Source: Roseimaritima ulvae
GTDB taxonomy: Bacteria; Planctomycetota; Planctomycetia; Pirellulales; Pirellulaceae
DNA: 64,000 nt
Direction: 5' to 3'
Assembly: GCF_008065135.1 (NCBI RefSeq)
Contig: NZ_CP042914.1
Span: forward strand, 3,348,001-3,412,000
The position numbers were made by a program, and so were the translations under genes. The notes under the pieces are model-generated. The model ran no database searches and was not told the origin of the DNA. It worked only from the letters and a program-made list of their open reading frames with translations. Below, one piece after another: positions 27,898-35,800 of this stretch (position 1 is the first letter of the stretch; each line of letters opens with the position of its first letter).

Positions 27898-28361
27898 GTT
27901 CTGCAGGCGGACGGCGTTGAGCTACTGGCAACTTGCTTGGTCAGCGACAATTGGTTGAACGGTGCGGTCTGTCTCTCAGTCCGCCAGCGTCGTTTGCCTT
28001 GTTGCCGACGTTCGGTCGTGGTTGAACTCATGTTCACTTCACGGACCTTCGAGACCGTTCGCTAGCGAACAATTCTTGACTTCGATGTCGCGAGTTGCGT
28101 GGTCGGATTGCCCACACCTCGCGACGTCCATGGTCCGCAAACCGTCCATCACTTCGGCAACCGGATTTGCTGCTGCCAATGGTTGCTCGGAGCGATGCGC
28201 GATCCATTGCGCGACCATTCGTGTCCGTCCGTAAGATTCGTGTCGCAAAAGTTTAGGCCGCGGGTGCGCGGTCAATGCTTGCTGCGTCCTATTTCGCTTG
28301 GCTACAATGGTGGGCAGCGTCAATCGGGTTGGCCGCCTCCCAGACGCTTCGATCCAACACT
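27898..28361 (+). promoter_or_regulatory. gene-less cassette 0 with putative outward promoter
   Basis: The cassette starts at GTTCTGC 27898 and its end box is GCAGAAC 28362, a perfect complement pair. No credible ORF fills it. TTGCTG at 28279-28284 and TACAAT at 28303-28308 (18-bp spacer) form a good sigma-70 type promoter that fires through attC 1 into the next cassette gene. Confidence 0.55.
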
Positions 28362-28451
28362 GCAGAACAATGTGTTGAACCAGAGTTGCCGATCTGACGT
28401 TGCTGAAATGGTTCATCGTGGGCGGCAACCTGGTTAACACTAACGTTCGCC
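28362..28451 (+). other. attC site 1
   Basis: R'' GCAGAAC and R' GTTCGCC. The arms pair as GTGTT, unpaired G, AACCAG, unpaired A, GTTGCCG with the right side. It separates promoter cassette 0 from cassette 1. Confidence 0.8.
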
Positions 28452-28466
28452 CAACGAGAGTTAAAC

Positions 28467-28970
28467 ATTAAACGCATCGGAAAACGATCGGCAATCATCA
28501 TCGGGCTATCCGTTGTAGCGTTCGCATCTCTTGCATTTGCCGCGATGAGTGTTCGGCGAACGATCACAAACTCGGACGAGCGTGACGCGACTATCCAACT
28601 GACACTTTGGGCACTCGATGGCCGGTCTTTACCTGGGAATGATCAGCCGTTGCTCGACCTTACCTTCTTTAAGGACCAAACGATCGTACTTTCATTTGAT
28701 GGCTGTACGGAGCCAGACGGCGGCCCGAATTACGTCGCGGATCGGAGAGTTGAAATCCACGATACGTACGTCGCACAGCAGATCTACGAGACCAAGGGCT
28801 ACGATCAACATTCGTATATTACGATCGAACGAAAGGTCATTGGCTGGGATTGCATTCACTATCGTGTATCCATTAGGTTCGGCACGCTTGGTGGGCAAGG
28901 CTACGATTTCACGGTCACAAAGGGTTTGTTTGGACTCCGGTTTGACGGTAGCATGGAATGGATAATGTGA
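28467..28970 (+). CDS. cassette 1 gene: secreted hypothetical protein
   Basis: The protein is about 167 aa. The only ATG in the frame (28545) would begin after an apparent signal peptide: codons 28467-28541 encode IKRIGKRSAIIIGLSVVAFA. I therefore suggest an ATT start at 28467 preceded by GAGAG, or loss of an original ATG. The mature part is beta-rich (ATIQLTLWALDGRSLPG..IVLSFDGC). It is unrecognised. It lies in a cassette bounded by attC 1 and 2 and is probably driven by the promoter in cassette 0. Confidence 0.6.
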   Translation: MKRIGKRSAIIIGLSVVAFASLAFAAMSVRRTITNSDERDATIQLTLWALDGRSLPGNDQPLLDLTFFKDQTIVLSFDGCTEPDGGPNYVADRRVEIHDTYVAQQIYETKGYDQHSYITIERKVIGWDCIHYRVSIRFGTLGGQGYDFTVTKGLFGLRFDGSMEWIM

Positions 28971-28987
28971 CCAATCGTCGAAGAACA

Positions 28988-29080
28988 GGCGAACAAGAGA
29001 ATTGCACTGGAGATCGCGAGCTAGATTATTTGGTCGTCAGAACATCGCCCACGCGATCCCCGTGAATTTCACCGTTATCG
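28988..29080 (+). other. attC site 2
   Basis: R'' GGCGAAC and R' GTTATCG. The arms pair as AATT, unpaired G, CAC.., unpaired A, GATCGCG. The R'' is the exact complement of the GTTCGCC that opens cassette 1. Confidence 0.8.
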
Positions 29081-29102
29081 CAACTAGACTCCTTACACGC
29101 GT

Positions 29103-29399
29103 ATGTCCTCATCGAATCTCGAAGTGTTGCGGTCAGCATATCGCTACATACTGAATCCTCCGCTATTTGAACGCGTGATTTCTTTCGTATGTCGCGATCG
29201 ACTTGAGCCGCTAGCACGTGATTTACTTCGTGCGAACCTCGCAGTGATCGAATCGATGACGCCGAACGAACGGCAGAACCCCAGCTTTGTTAGCGAGTCA
29301 CAGATTGATCGGATCGCGTTAGGTAGCGGCCAGACCAAACGAATGGTTCGTACAGTGATCGGTGGGCGTAAGGGACCTCCTTACCGGCTTAGCAAGTAA
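29103..29399 (+). CDS. cassette 2 gene: small hypothetical protein
   Basis: The protein has 98 aa (MSSSNLEVLRSAYRYILNPP), is basic at the C-terminus (KRMVRTVIGGRKGPPYRLSK) and helical in the first half. No family is recognised. It is the only gene between attC 2 and 3, and its start is 23 bp after the R' box, typical of cassette genes. Confidence 0.65.
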   Translation: MSSSNLEVLRSAYRYILNPPLFERVISFVCRDRLEPLARDLLRANLAVIESMTPNERQNPSFVSESQIDRIALGSGQTKRMVRTVIGGRKGPPYRLSK

Positions 29400-29475
29400 T
29401 TTCACAGTCGCCCATGAGTTAGGATGTGCGCAATGAGGCGCCGTCGCGGTTATATAGCCAAGCTCGCTTCAATGA

Positions 29476-29564
29476 CGATAACCAAGCCATTCAACGGAGT
29501 ACGGCATCAGGCGTTTAGAAATAGAAAATCAACTGGCCGTACCCGCTGATGGCTGACGTTACCG
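29476..29564 (+). other. attC site 3
   Basis: R'' CGATAAC is the exact complement of the GTTATCG opening cassette 2; R' is GTTACCG. The arms pair as AGCCAT, an unpaired base, then CAACGG, unpaired A, GTACGG. Confidence 0.85.
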
Positions 29565-29953
29565 GGGCTTGCCTATAGCGGTTTTGTATCTGCTCCCAAG
29601 CTCTGCCTTCGGCACATGGGATTGTGGTTGGCAACGCATCTGCGGTCGTGGTGTCGATCACTATATCCCCGCCATGATTTCTGGCTTCGTTTACACCGAT
29701 GGTCGATGATGGGATGCTTTGTTTGGCGTGGTTGATCGATGGCGACCGAGGCTTTTTCGGTCCGCCTTGGTCGATCGCCTGATCGTGCATCCGCTAAGAC
29801 GCTGTTTCGATCCAAGACGCCGAAACGGAAATCCGATTGGTCGCTTGCCGATCTCCGGTTGCCGACGAACGGATTGTTGCTCGGTCGGCTCAGGATCGCC
29901 TACAATACTTTCGACGCCGCAGCCAAACCGTGGGCAATGGCGAACGTGGGAGC
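29558..29953 (+). promoter_or_regulatory. gene-less cassette 3 with putative outward promoter
   Basis: It is bounded by attC 3 and 4 and its boxes are complementary (GTTACCG / CGGTAAC). Only low-quality ORFs occur in either strand. TTGCTC 29877-29882 and TACAAT 29901-29906, spacer 18 bp, lie 48 bp before attC 4, the same arrangement as cassette 0. It would drive the membrane-protein gene of cassette 4. Confidence 0.5.
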
Positions 29954-30043
29954 CGGTAACCAAGGGTTGTTACGGAGCCGGGCCTGCGAGCGTTTGGCAA
30001 TGGAAAATCAACCGTCCCGGCCCGCAAAACCCAAACGTTACCC
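29954..30043 (+). other. attC site 4
   Basis: R'' CGGTAAC, R' GTTACCC. The arms pair as GGGTT, unpaired G, TTACGG, unpaired A, GCCGGGCC. Confidence 0.85.
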
Positions 30044-30085
30044 GACTAAAATCCGCACTACTCTATTGCGTATCGCCAAACTGAA

Positions 30086-30442
30086 ATGGTCCGCACCGTG
30101 GTTATCGCTTTCGCGTGGATCGTTGGCTCCGTTGGTTTCTGCTTTGCGATCGCAGTTGAGCGATCGGAGCCACTCGGCTCGTTGGCTGGTGGGCTCGTAA
30201 TCGCGACCGCTGTTCTGTCGGCGATGTTTTGCACCATGAGCGAATCCGTAATCGAAGATGGGGTTAAATCTGCAATGATCGGTGCGCTCGCACTGGGCAT
30301 GACGTTGGCAATTCCGACAACTGCGCCGCTTTCGCTTGCTTTCGTCCCCGGTGTTGCTGCGGTAGTCGCCAGTTCACTAAACTATCTTCTTAAGCGATAC
30401 TTGCGTCTTCGCTCTGATCGCCTTCGCGAGAAAACACCATGA
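30086..30442 (+). CDS. cassette 4 gene: small membrane protein
   Basis: The protein has 118 aa with three or four hydrophobic helices (MVRTVVIAFAWIVGSVGFCFAIAVE.. GLVIATAVLSAMFC.. SAMIGALALGMTLAIP.. LAFVPGVAAVVASSLNYL) and a basic C-terminus (KRYLRLRSDRLREKTP). No family is recognised. Membrane proteins are common among cassette genes. Confidence 0.68.
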   Translation: MVRTVVIAFAWIVGSVGFCFAIAVERSEPLGSLAGGLVIATAVLSAMFCTMSESVIEDGVKSAMIGALALGMTLAIPTTAPLSLAFVPGVAAVVASSLNYLLKRYLRLRSDRLREKTP

Positions 30443-30446
30443 CTGC

Positions 30447-30535
30447 GGGTAACCAAGCCGTGCAGCGGAGTACGGCATCAGGCGTTTAGAAGTTGACAAT
30501 CAATCGGCCGTACCCGCTGACGGCCAACGTTCTTG
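30447..30535 (+). other. attC site 5
   Basis: R'' GGGTAAC (complement of the GTTACCC opening cassette 4), R' GTTCTTG. The arms pair as GCCGT, unpaired G, CAGCGG, unpaired A, GTACGG. Confidence 0.88.
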
Positions 30536-30923
30536 CGGTCCGACGATGCGCTGCCTATTTGGTTCGCAGTGGGTGTCCGGGGCTCAAACGCTTTCCCTTG
30601 TTCCAGTCATCAGTGACATCGCATCGGGCGAACGTCACTTCCATTAGAACCACCTGATTGTTGGAGCCTTCGCATCGGACCGAGGCGCGGTCGATCTTAA
30701 CCACAGATTTACACAGATGCACACAGATGTGATTGATCGAGGTTCGTATCTGTGTGCATCTGCGTGTATCTGTGGTTGTTCGTGACGCCCGGAACGATAC
30801 GGCTCCCAATCGCTGTGTTTCCGATTCTGCGTTGTGGTTTGTTGCTCGGCCCTACTTTGGCCGGTATTCTAGGGTTCGTGAGGTCCGTCCGATTGGCGAG
30901 TCGTCCGCCACGCAAGCCCATCG
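30529..30923 (+). promoter_or_regulatory. gene-less cassette 5 with hairpin and putative promoter
   Basis: This cassette is about 85% identical by eye to cassette 7. It contains 30-nt inverted arms at 30699-30728 and 30748-30777 (AACCACAG..CACAGAT), and no supported ORF. TTGCTC 30841-30846 and TATTCT 30864-30869 (17-bp spacer) lie 54 bp before attC 6. It precedes the TPR-like gene cassette. Confidence 0.5.
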
Positions 30924-31014
30924 CAAGAACCAGCGTGGTGCACCCGAGCGGCGGCGGGGTGTTTTCGTGACCACCAAATCCTGGGTCGCCACCGTGTGAC
31001 CACTACCGTTCGCC
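30924..31014 (+). other. attC site 6
   Basis: R'' CAAGAAC (complement of GTTCTTG that opens cassette 5), R' GTTCGCC. The arms pair as GTGGT, unpaired G, CACCCG, unpaired A, GCGGCG. Confidence 0.8.
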
Positions 31015-31032
31015 GATGGAAACCTTTGGAAA

Positions 31033-31536
31033 TTGATTCCTGAAACAGACATCTCGAAGCAGGACGCCATCGCCGCGCTTTCAGAATTTCGGTCCGCGCA
31101 TAGATTGATTTCCGCACTTCAGAAACAGACTATGCATCGATGGTCGAAACAGGAATTCGATGAGTCGATCGGATACACTGATGATGAGCTTTCCGATTAC
31201 AGGAGTGCGCGTGAGCACCTGCTACGATCACTCGAGCTCAATCCGTTCAATCCGACCGTTCATTGGCTGCTGGCGAACGCCTACGGCGAGATTGATGATG
31301 ATACTTCCATGCTGATGGACTTCTACAATTCCTCACTCGAACTTGACCCCGACGACGATGACGTACTGGTCGCCAGAATGGGAATGCACATGAAAGCTGG
31401 ACGGTTGAATGAGGCAGAACAAGATTTGATCCATCTGGAACGGCTTGGATCGTATCATGCGGAACCCATGGCCAAACACTTACAAGCGGCCAAGGACAAT
31501 GGCGAACCAGACGATGCACGTGAGTCGCCGAGTTGA
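31033..31536 (+). CDS. cassette 6 gene: TPR-like protein
   Basis: The protein is about 167 aa. TTG 31033 is taken as the start, just after the R' box; a later ATG (MHRWSKQEF) is possible. The middle shows TPR-like helix pairs (YRSAREHLLRSLELNPFNPTVHWLLANAYGEI; FYNSSLELDPDDDDVLVARMGMHMKAGRLNEAEQDL). It probably mediates protein contacts. The stop lies inside attC 7, as is common for cassette genes. Confidence 0.68.
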   Translation: MIPETDISKQDAIAALSEFRSAHRLISALQKQTMHRWSKQEFDESIGYTDDELSDYRSAREHLLRSLELNPFNPTVHWLLANAYGEIDDDTSMLMDFYNSSLELDPDDDDVLVARMGMHMKAGRLNEAEQDLIHLERLGSYHAEPMAKHLQAAKDNGEPDDARESPS

Positions 31537-31590
31537 GTTTATTGAAGTGGTATGTCGTTCGCGGCGACCACGTGATCGTTGACGTTCTTG
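31501..31590 (+). other. attC site 7
   Basis: R'' GGCGAAC (complement of GTTCGCC opening cassette 6), R' GTTCTTG. The arms pair as ACGAT, unpaired G, CACGTG, unpaired A, GTCGCCG. Confidence 0.85.
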
Positions 31591-31975
31591 CGGCGACGAT
31601 GCGCGGCCTATTGGGTTCGCAGTAGTTGTCCAGGTCACGAACGTTTTCCCCAGTTCAAGTCATTAGCGACATCGCATCGGGGGAACGTCGCTTTCACTAG
31701 AACCGCCTGATTGTTGAAGCCTTCCCGTCGAACCGATGCGCGGTTGGCTTTAACCACAGATTTACACAGATGGACACAGATGTGATTGATCGAGGTTCGT
31801 ATCTGTGTGCATCAGCGTGTATCTGTGGTTGTTGATGACGCCCGGAACGAATCGGCGCCAAATGCTATGTGTCCGATTCTGCGTTGTGGTTTGTTGCTCG
31901 GCCCCACTTCGGCCGGTATTCTAGGGTTCGTGAGGCCCGTCCGATTGGCGAATCGTCCGCCGCATAAGCCCAGAG
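31584..31975 (+). promoter_or_regulatory. gene-less cassette 7 with hairpin and putative promoter
   Basis: A diverged sister of cassette 5. It has 30-nt inverted arms at 31752-31781 and 31801-31830. TTGCTC 31894-31899 and TATTCT 31917-31922, spacer 17 bp, lie 53 bp before attC 8. No supported gene. Confidence 0.5.
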
Positions 31976-32065
31976 CAAGAACCATGTGTTGCACGCGAGT
32001 GGCGGCGACACGTTTTCGTGAAAACAACATCACGGGGCGCCACCGCGTGAACACCGCCGTTCTGC
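31976..32065 (+). other. attC site 8
   Basis: R'' CAAGAAC, R' GTTCTGC. The arms pair as GTGTT, unpaired G, CACGCG, unpaired A, GTGGCG without mismatch. Confidence 0.85.
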
Positions 32066-32084
32066 TATAAAGACAACCAAGCCG

Positions 32085-32474
32085 ATGTCAGTCACAAACC
32101 AACAACAATGGTGCATCGGGTGCTGGGCACGGCTTGATTCAAAGCTTAAAACTTGCGAGCGATGTGGTCGCAAATACTGTTCTTCCAATCCGTCAACATT
32201 CTATTCTCAACCCGTCGGCTATCTTTCAGGACTCGATCTGCACGTAGTGTATCTGACCTTAATGATGTGCCCATTTGGAATGCTTCCGCCGTGGCCCCTT
32301 TCTGCCGCGATTCTGCTGATCCTCATCCCGCAGCCAATGATCTTCACTCGAGTCATGGATAGGCAAATCCGTAACCCCGACGAAAAGAAACTGAACGCAA
32401 ATCGTTTTGTTGTGAACGAAGCATGCGTAGCGTTGATAGCCCTGATCATTTACGGTGCACGTGGAATTCTCTAG
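32085..32474 (+). CDS. cassette 8 gene: zinc-ribbon membrane protein
   Basis: The protein has 129 aa. An N-terminal zinc-ribbon-like Cys pattern (CIGCWARLDSKLKTCERCGRKYC) is followed by two hydrophobic segments (LDLHVVYLTLMMCPFGMLPPWPLSAAILLILI and EACVALIALIIYG). Function unknown. It begins 20 bp after attC 8, likely transcribed from cassette 7. Confidence 0.65.
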   Translation: MSVTNQQQWCIGCWARLDSKLKTCERCGRKYCSSNPSTFYSQPVGYLSGLDLHVVYLTLMMCPFGMLPPWPLSAAILLILIPQPMIFTRVMDRQIRNPDEKKLNANRFVVNEACVALIALIIYGARGIL

Positions 32475-32526
32475 GTTTCGTACTGATTTTGACATCGTTT
32501 ACACCTCTGGCAAATTGAGCGACAAA

Positions 32527-32616
32527 GCAGAACAATGGGTTGGACGCGTAGGCCTCGAAAGCGTCTTTTGAAATGGTTGATCTTTCGCTCGGCCCCGGTC
32601 AACCCTGACGTTATCC
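32527..32616 (+). other. attC site 9
   Basis: R'' GCAGAAC (complement of GTTCTGC opening cassette 8), R' GTTATCC. The arms pair as GGGTT, unpaired G, GACGCG, an unpaired T, then AGGCC. Confidence 0.8.
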
Positions 32617-32623
32617 GACTGAT

Positions 32624-33049
32624 ATGAACCTCCACTCACCGCTTGGGTCACACTCAACGCACGAAGAATTCCAAGTCGACAACGCTATCGTCTCCATTCG
32701 CATTCCAACGCAAGGTATTCGCGAATCCTGGCTGGCGAAAGGAAAGGCACTCTACTACGACACAGCGAGACGGACTGCTGACGCGATCGAACTCGCGGCA
32801 GAACACACCCGGAAGCTTTACCCGTCGCTTTCAAACGACACTGCCATTCCCTCCGCTCGCTCGCTTGGACTCGAACTACGCGGTGTGTGGGTCGATCCAA
32901 CGGAGGGCACTGTTTCGTTTGACATATACGACCCGTCTGATACGCTTCCTTCAAGCGGCGACGACATGATGCGCGATGATGTTTACTCGGTTGGTGCCAA
33001 ACTTGCGGCGGACGGAACGTTGCACGTGCTGACAGAAAACTGCGGATAA
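32624..33049 (+). CDS. cassette 9 gene: hypothetical protein
   Basis: The protein has 141 aa, starting only 8 bp after the R' box. An alternation of short strands and helices is seen (QVDNAIVSIRIPTQGIRESWLAKGKALYYDTARRTADAIELAAEHTRKLYP). No family is recognised. Its TAA stop is part of the R'' box of attC 10. Confidence 0.65.
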   Translation: MNLHSPLGSHSTHEEFQVDNAIVSIRIPTQGIRESWLAKGKALYYDTARRTADAIELAAEHTRKLYPSLSNDTAIPSARSLGLELRGVWVDPTEGTVSFDIYDPSDTLPSSGDDMMRDDVYSVGAKLAADGTLHVLTENCG

Positions 33050-33133
33050 CAATGCCGTGGACACGGAGGACGGCATCAGGTTTTTGCGAATGGAAAATCT
33101 ACCCGCCGTCCCCGGTCACGGCCAACGTTGCCT
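33044..33133 (+). other. attC site 10
   Basis: R'' GGATAAC (complement of GTTATCC opening cassette 9), R' GTTGCCT. The arms pair as GCCGT, unpaired G, GAC.CGG, then GGACGGC. Confidence 0.85.
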
Positions 33134-33147
33134 CAAGGAATTCAATC

Positions 33148-33918
33148 TTGGACACACAAGCGAACGACATTGACGTCGCTGCACAAGATTCGCCAGACGG
33201 CATCAATACCAAAGTTCTCTTCGCCTTGCTTGCGTTTTTCGCGGTTTGTGCTCTCTTCCTTGTTTGGCAGTACAACTTTTCTGACGCAGCGATTGCGGTG
33301 TCGAAGGCCGAGGCACGCATGGAATGCAGCAAAAGAATGAAAGCGATCGCGAATGCTATCGAAGCGTACAAAGACGACCATGGTTCATTCCCACCAGCGT
33401 TCACACAATCCGAAGCAGGGGAGCCGCTTCACAGTTGGCGAACTCTGATCCTGCCCTATCTTGGGGAGCAGGACCTGTACGATCGCATTGATCTATCTCA
33501 GTCATGGGACAGCGACGTAAATCGCTTAGCTCGTGAAACCGTGGTCGAGGCCTATCGCTGCCCGCTAGATGGAGATTCAAGGACCCAGACGAGATACTAT
33601 GCTGTCCTATCGATCAATGGCGTCATGAAAGGAGTTGATGCAACAACGCCGGAAGAAGTCGTTGATGGACTCGACTCAACAATTGCTTTCGTCGAGGGGC
33701 AGTCTAGCAAGGCAGTTGCATGGATAGAGCCAAATGACCTATCGCTAAGCGAGTTTCTGGATTTCGACTGGGAAACCGAGATGTCGCATCATATCGGCGG
33801 AACGCATGTTGCAATGTGCGATGGATCAATCATGTTCATTACAGACTCGATCACGCAGGAGATGCTGCGATCGTTGTTCTCCGCCTCAGGGGGCGAACCG
33901 GTCGACCTAGGCTGGTAG
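33148..33918 (+). CDS. cassette 10 gene: DUF1559-type pseudopilin-like protein
   Basis: The protein has 256 aa from TTG 33148 (AAGGA seven bases upstream). An N-terminal membrane helix (VLFALLAFFAVCALFLVW) is followed by CSKRMKAIANAIEAYKDDHGSFPPAF. An H-x9-DG signature (H-IGGTHVAMC-DG) sits near the C-terminus, the mark of planctomycete DUF1559 pseudopilins. These are usually chromosomal and numerous; this one is a cassette gene. The DUF1559 prepilin motif is weak at the N-terminus, so it may be an altered member. Confidence 0.75.
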   Translation: MDTQANDIDVAAQDSPDGINTKVLFALLAFFAVCALFLVWQYNFSDAAIAVSKAEARMECSKRMKAIANAIEAYKDDHGSFPPAFTQSEAGEPLHSWRTLILPYLGEQDLYDRIDLSQSWDSDVNRLARETVVEAYRCPLDGDSRTQTRYYAVLSINGVMKGVDATTPEEVVDGLDSTIAFVEGQSSKAVAWIEPNDLSLSEFLDFDWETEMSHHIGGTHVAMCDGSIMFITDSITQEMLRSLFSASGGEPVDLGW

Positions 33919-33959
33919 ACGGAAGGTTTGAGGTAACCATGCCTTCCTGAAAGAGTTAA

Positions 33960-34460
33960 GCAGTTTTAAATAAGTTTTAGCTTTTTTGTTGGTTTGGCGT
34001 TGGAGCGGTAGCTTTACACCAGCTCCGGTGCATGGTCGTGTTTGCGGCGTAGCAATTGGTTGCTGAGTGTCTTTTGACGACGGGTGGATCTTCTAGTCGG
34101 GTTAATTGCAGATCGTTCTTTTCGTTTGCGATTGCACCTCGATACATTCCTTCGTGGGGTCCCATCAAGAGCTTGTCTCGATGCCTTGGCTCAATCGGCC
34201 AAGCACTATCTATCGGATACGATTCCGCTCGCTGCCAAGTCGTGGCTCCTAATCAATGCAACGTGTCGACAAGTCAGGCAACGGTGAAGTTGCGAGGTGA
34301 CATCTACGCATGGTTCCGGGCGAACTGACTTGGGCGAGCCGACCCCATAGGTAAGCAATGATGCGAACATCATCGAACCGAGATGGGGTCGAATGCCATC
34401 ACAAAAAGACACTTCGTATAGGCGACTACTTGTTTAAGTGAGTTGGTGCGAAAGAGTGAA
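33960..34460 (-). ncRNA. candidate bridge-RNA region of the IS110-type element
   Basis: Non-coding 3' end of the IS, downstream of the transposase stop. In IS1111-type elements the guide (bridge) RNA is encoded on this side. A stable hairpin is visible (GACCCCAT / ATGGGGTC near 34340-34390). I could not delimit the transcript or its loops. Confidence 0.35.
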
Positions 34461-35561
34461 CTAGGCTGTTTGTTTGTGGATCGCAACTTGGCGTTTTCGC
34501 CGAGCCAACATGGCATCGCGGCACTCGGAGTAAGTCTGCTCGTGGACCATCATGTTGCGTATGATCACCGCCAGTTTTCGCATCACCGCGACACGTGCGA
34601 TCTTGCTGCCGCGGCGGTTGCGGATTGGTTTGTACCAAGCCTTCAGCACTGGATCGCGTCGCAGGCAGTGCAGCGTAATTTGGGCCAACACCCAACGTGC
34701 CATTGTGCTTCCGGCTTTAGTGATGCGTCCACGTCGTCCCGTACCTTCGCCGCTGTCGTTGACGCCCGGTGTCAGGCCCCAGTAGTGAGCTAAGCTCTTG
34801 CCCTTGGGGAACCGATGGGGATCGCCGACCCGGCACACCAGAGACAACGCACTATAGTGTGCACAGCCGGGTATCGTGCGGAGGCGTGTGACCACGGGAT
34901 CGTCTTTTGACCGTTCGATGATTTGGACTTCGAGGTCATTCATTCGCGTTGTCCATCGCTCCAGTTCATCGAGGTGCCAGTCCATCTCGGCGCGTTCGCA
35001 GGGCGGTAGCTCGACAGTCTTCAGCCAGGCGACCGCACGGACGCTAGGGAAGGTCTTGGTCGGCATCTGCCACTGGAGGTTGTGCTTGCGAAGGATGTTC
35101 TTGATGCGGTTGGTTGCTCGCGTTCGCATTCGTCCAGCGTCTTTGCGCAATAGCGTGATCCGTTGACTTTCGGCATGGTGTTTGGATGGCAAGATGACCT
35201 GACGGACACCACGAACGGGCTCTCCAGCTCGCAGGCGATGTTGGTTGACCCAAAGTAGCTCTGAGAGCGCGTGGGCATCCCGTTTGTCTGTTTTGACCTT
35301 TAGCTTTTTGGTGGGCTGGATGAGGATGGTTTGAGTGCAGCCAACGGTGGGTAGGAACTTGAGGAGCCAATCGTTGAAGCCGCAGACTTCGAGGATGGCG
35401 ATGAAGCCTTCGTCGCCAGCCTTGTCTCGCAGCTTGGCAAAGAATTCTGCGCATCGCTTGGGCTCGGTGGATACCTGCCGCTTGAGAACGATGTCGCCGG
35501 CATCGTTGCGAAGAGAAATGGTGAGTTGCTTTGCGTGCTGGTCGATTCCGAGGTACAACAT
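34461..35561 (-). CDS. IS110-family transposase
   Basis: The protein has 366 aa. The N-terminal DEDD (RuvC-like) domain starts MLYLGIDQHAKQLTISL and includes KTDKRDAHALSELL. The C-terminal transposase_20 part with the catalytic serine reads IPGCAHYSALSLVCRVGDPHRFPKGKSLAHYWGLTPG..GRITKAGSTMARWVL. The length is full, with no frameshift. It catalyses RNA-guided or sequence-directed insertion; here the target was an attC. Confidence 0.92.
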   Translation of the reverse strand: MLYLGIDQHAKQLTISLRNDAGDIVLKRQVSTEPKRCAEFFAKLRDKAGDEGFIAILEVCGFNDWLLKFLPTVGCTQTILIQPTKKLKVKTDKRDAHALSELLWVNQHRLRAGEPVRGVRQVILPSKHHAESQRITLLRKDAGRMRTRATNRIKNILRKHNLQWQMPTKTFPSVRAVAWLKTVELPPCERAEMDWHLDELERWTTRMNDLEVQIIERSKDDPVVTRLRTIPGCAHYSALSLVCRVGDPHRFPKGKSLAHYWGLTPGVNDSGEGTGRRGRITKAGSTMARWVLAQITLHCLRRDPVLKAWYKPIRNRRGSKIARVAVMRKLAVIIRNMMVHEQTYSECRDAMLARRKRQVAIHKQTA

Positions 35562-35800
35562 GGGTAGGTTCTCCGAGAGGGACGTAGTTCAATTTGGGTG
35601 TCGATTTTCGCGAAAGCGAGAGACGATCGCTCGTCTCCCATCATCTCGGAGAACCGTTTTTCGAACCACAACTCTTTCATCGACATCGGTGCAGCGGAGC
35701 GGCGTCAACGCATTTTCTGATGGATTGCTATTCTCGCGCCGCCTGGTGACGGCTGACGTTACCCGATAAAAGACAATTCCGGCGACCAAAGGCGAACTGA

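Larger units (their letters stand above)
33944..35688 (-). mobile_element. IS110-family (IS1111-like) insertion sequence inside an attC
   Basis: The element is about 1.75 kb, carrying one DEDD transposase on the minus strand. Ten-bp inverted repeats TGAAAGAGTT lie slightly inside both ends (33948-33957 and 35670-35679), the subterminal arrangement of the IS1111 group. No target duplication is visible, as expected for this family. About 500 bp of non-coding sequence follows the transposase gene. Exact ends are uncertain by a few bases. Confidence 0.85.
33931..35764 (+). other. attC site 11, split by an IS110-type element
   Basis: Its left R'' (AGGTAAC, complement of GTTGCCT that opens cassette 10) and the short piece CATGCC remain at 33931-33943. 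The rest (GTGCAGCGGAGCGG.. to R' GTTACCC) resumes at 35689-35764. Joining the two halves gives a normal attC of about 89 bp. Confidence 0.85.

Noticed and set aside
28039-28440. Protein-coding gene in cassette 0
   Set aside because: ORFs on both strands overlap the promoter-like region or attC 1 and have no family resemblance, start site or codon bias to support them.
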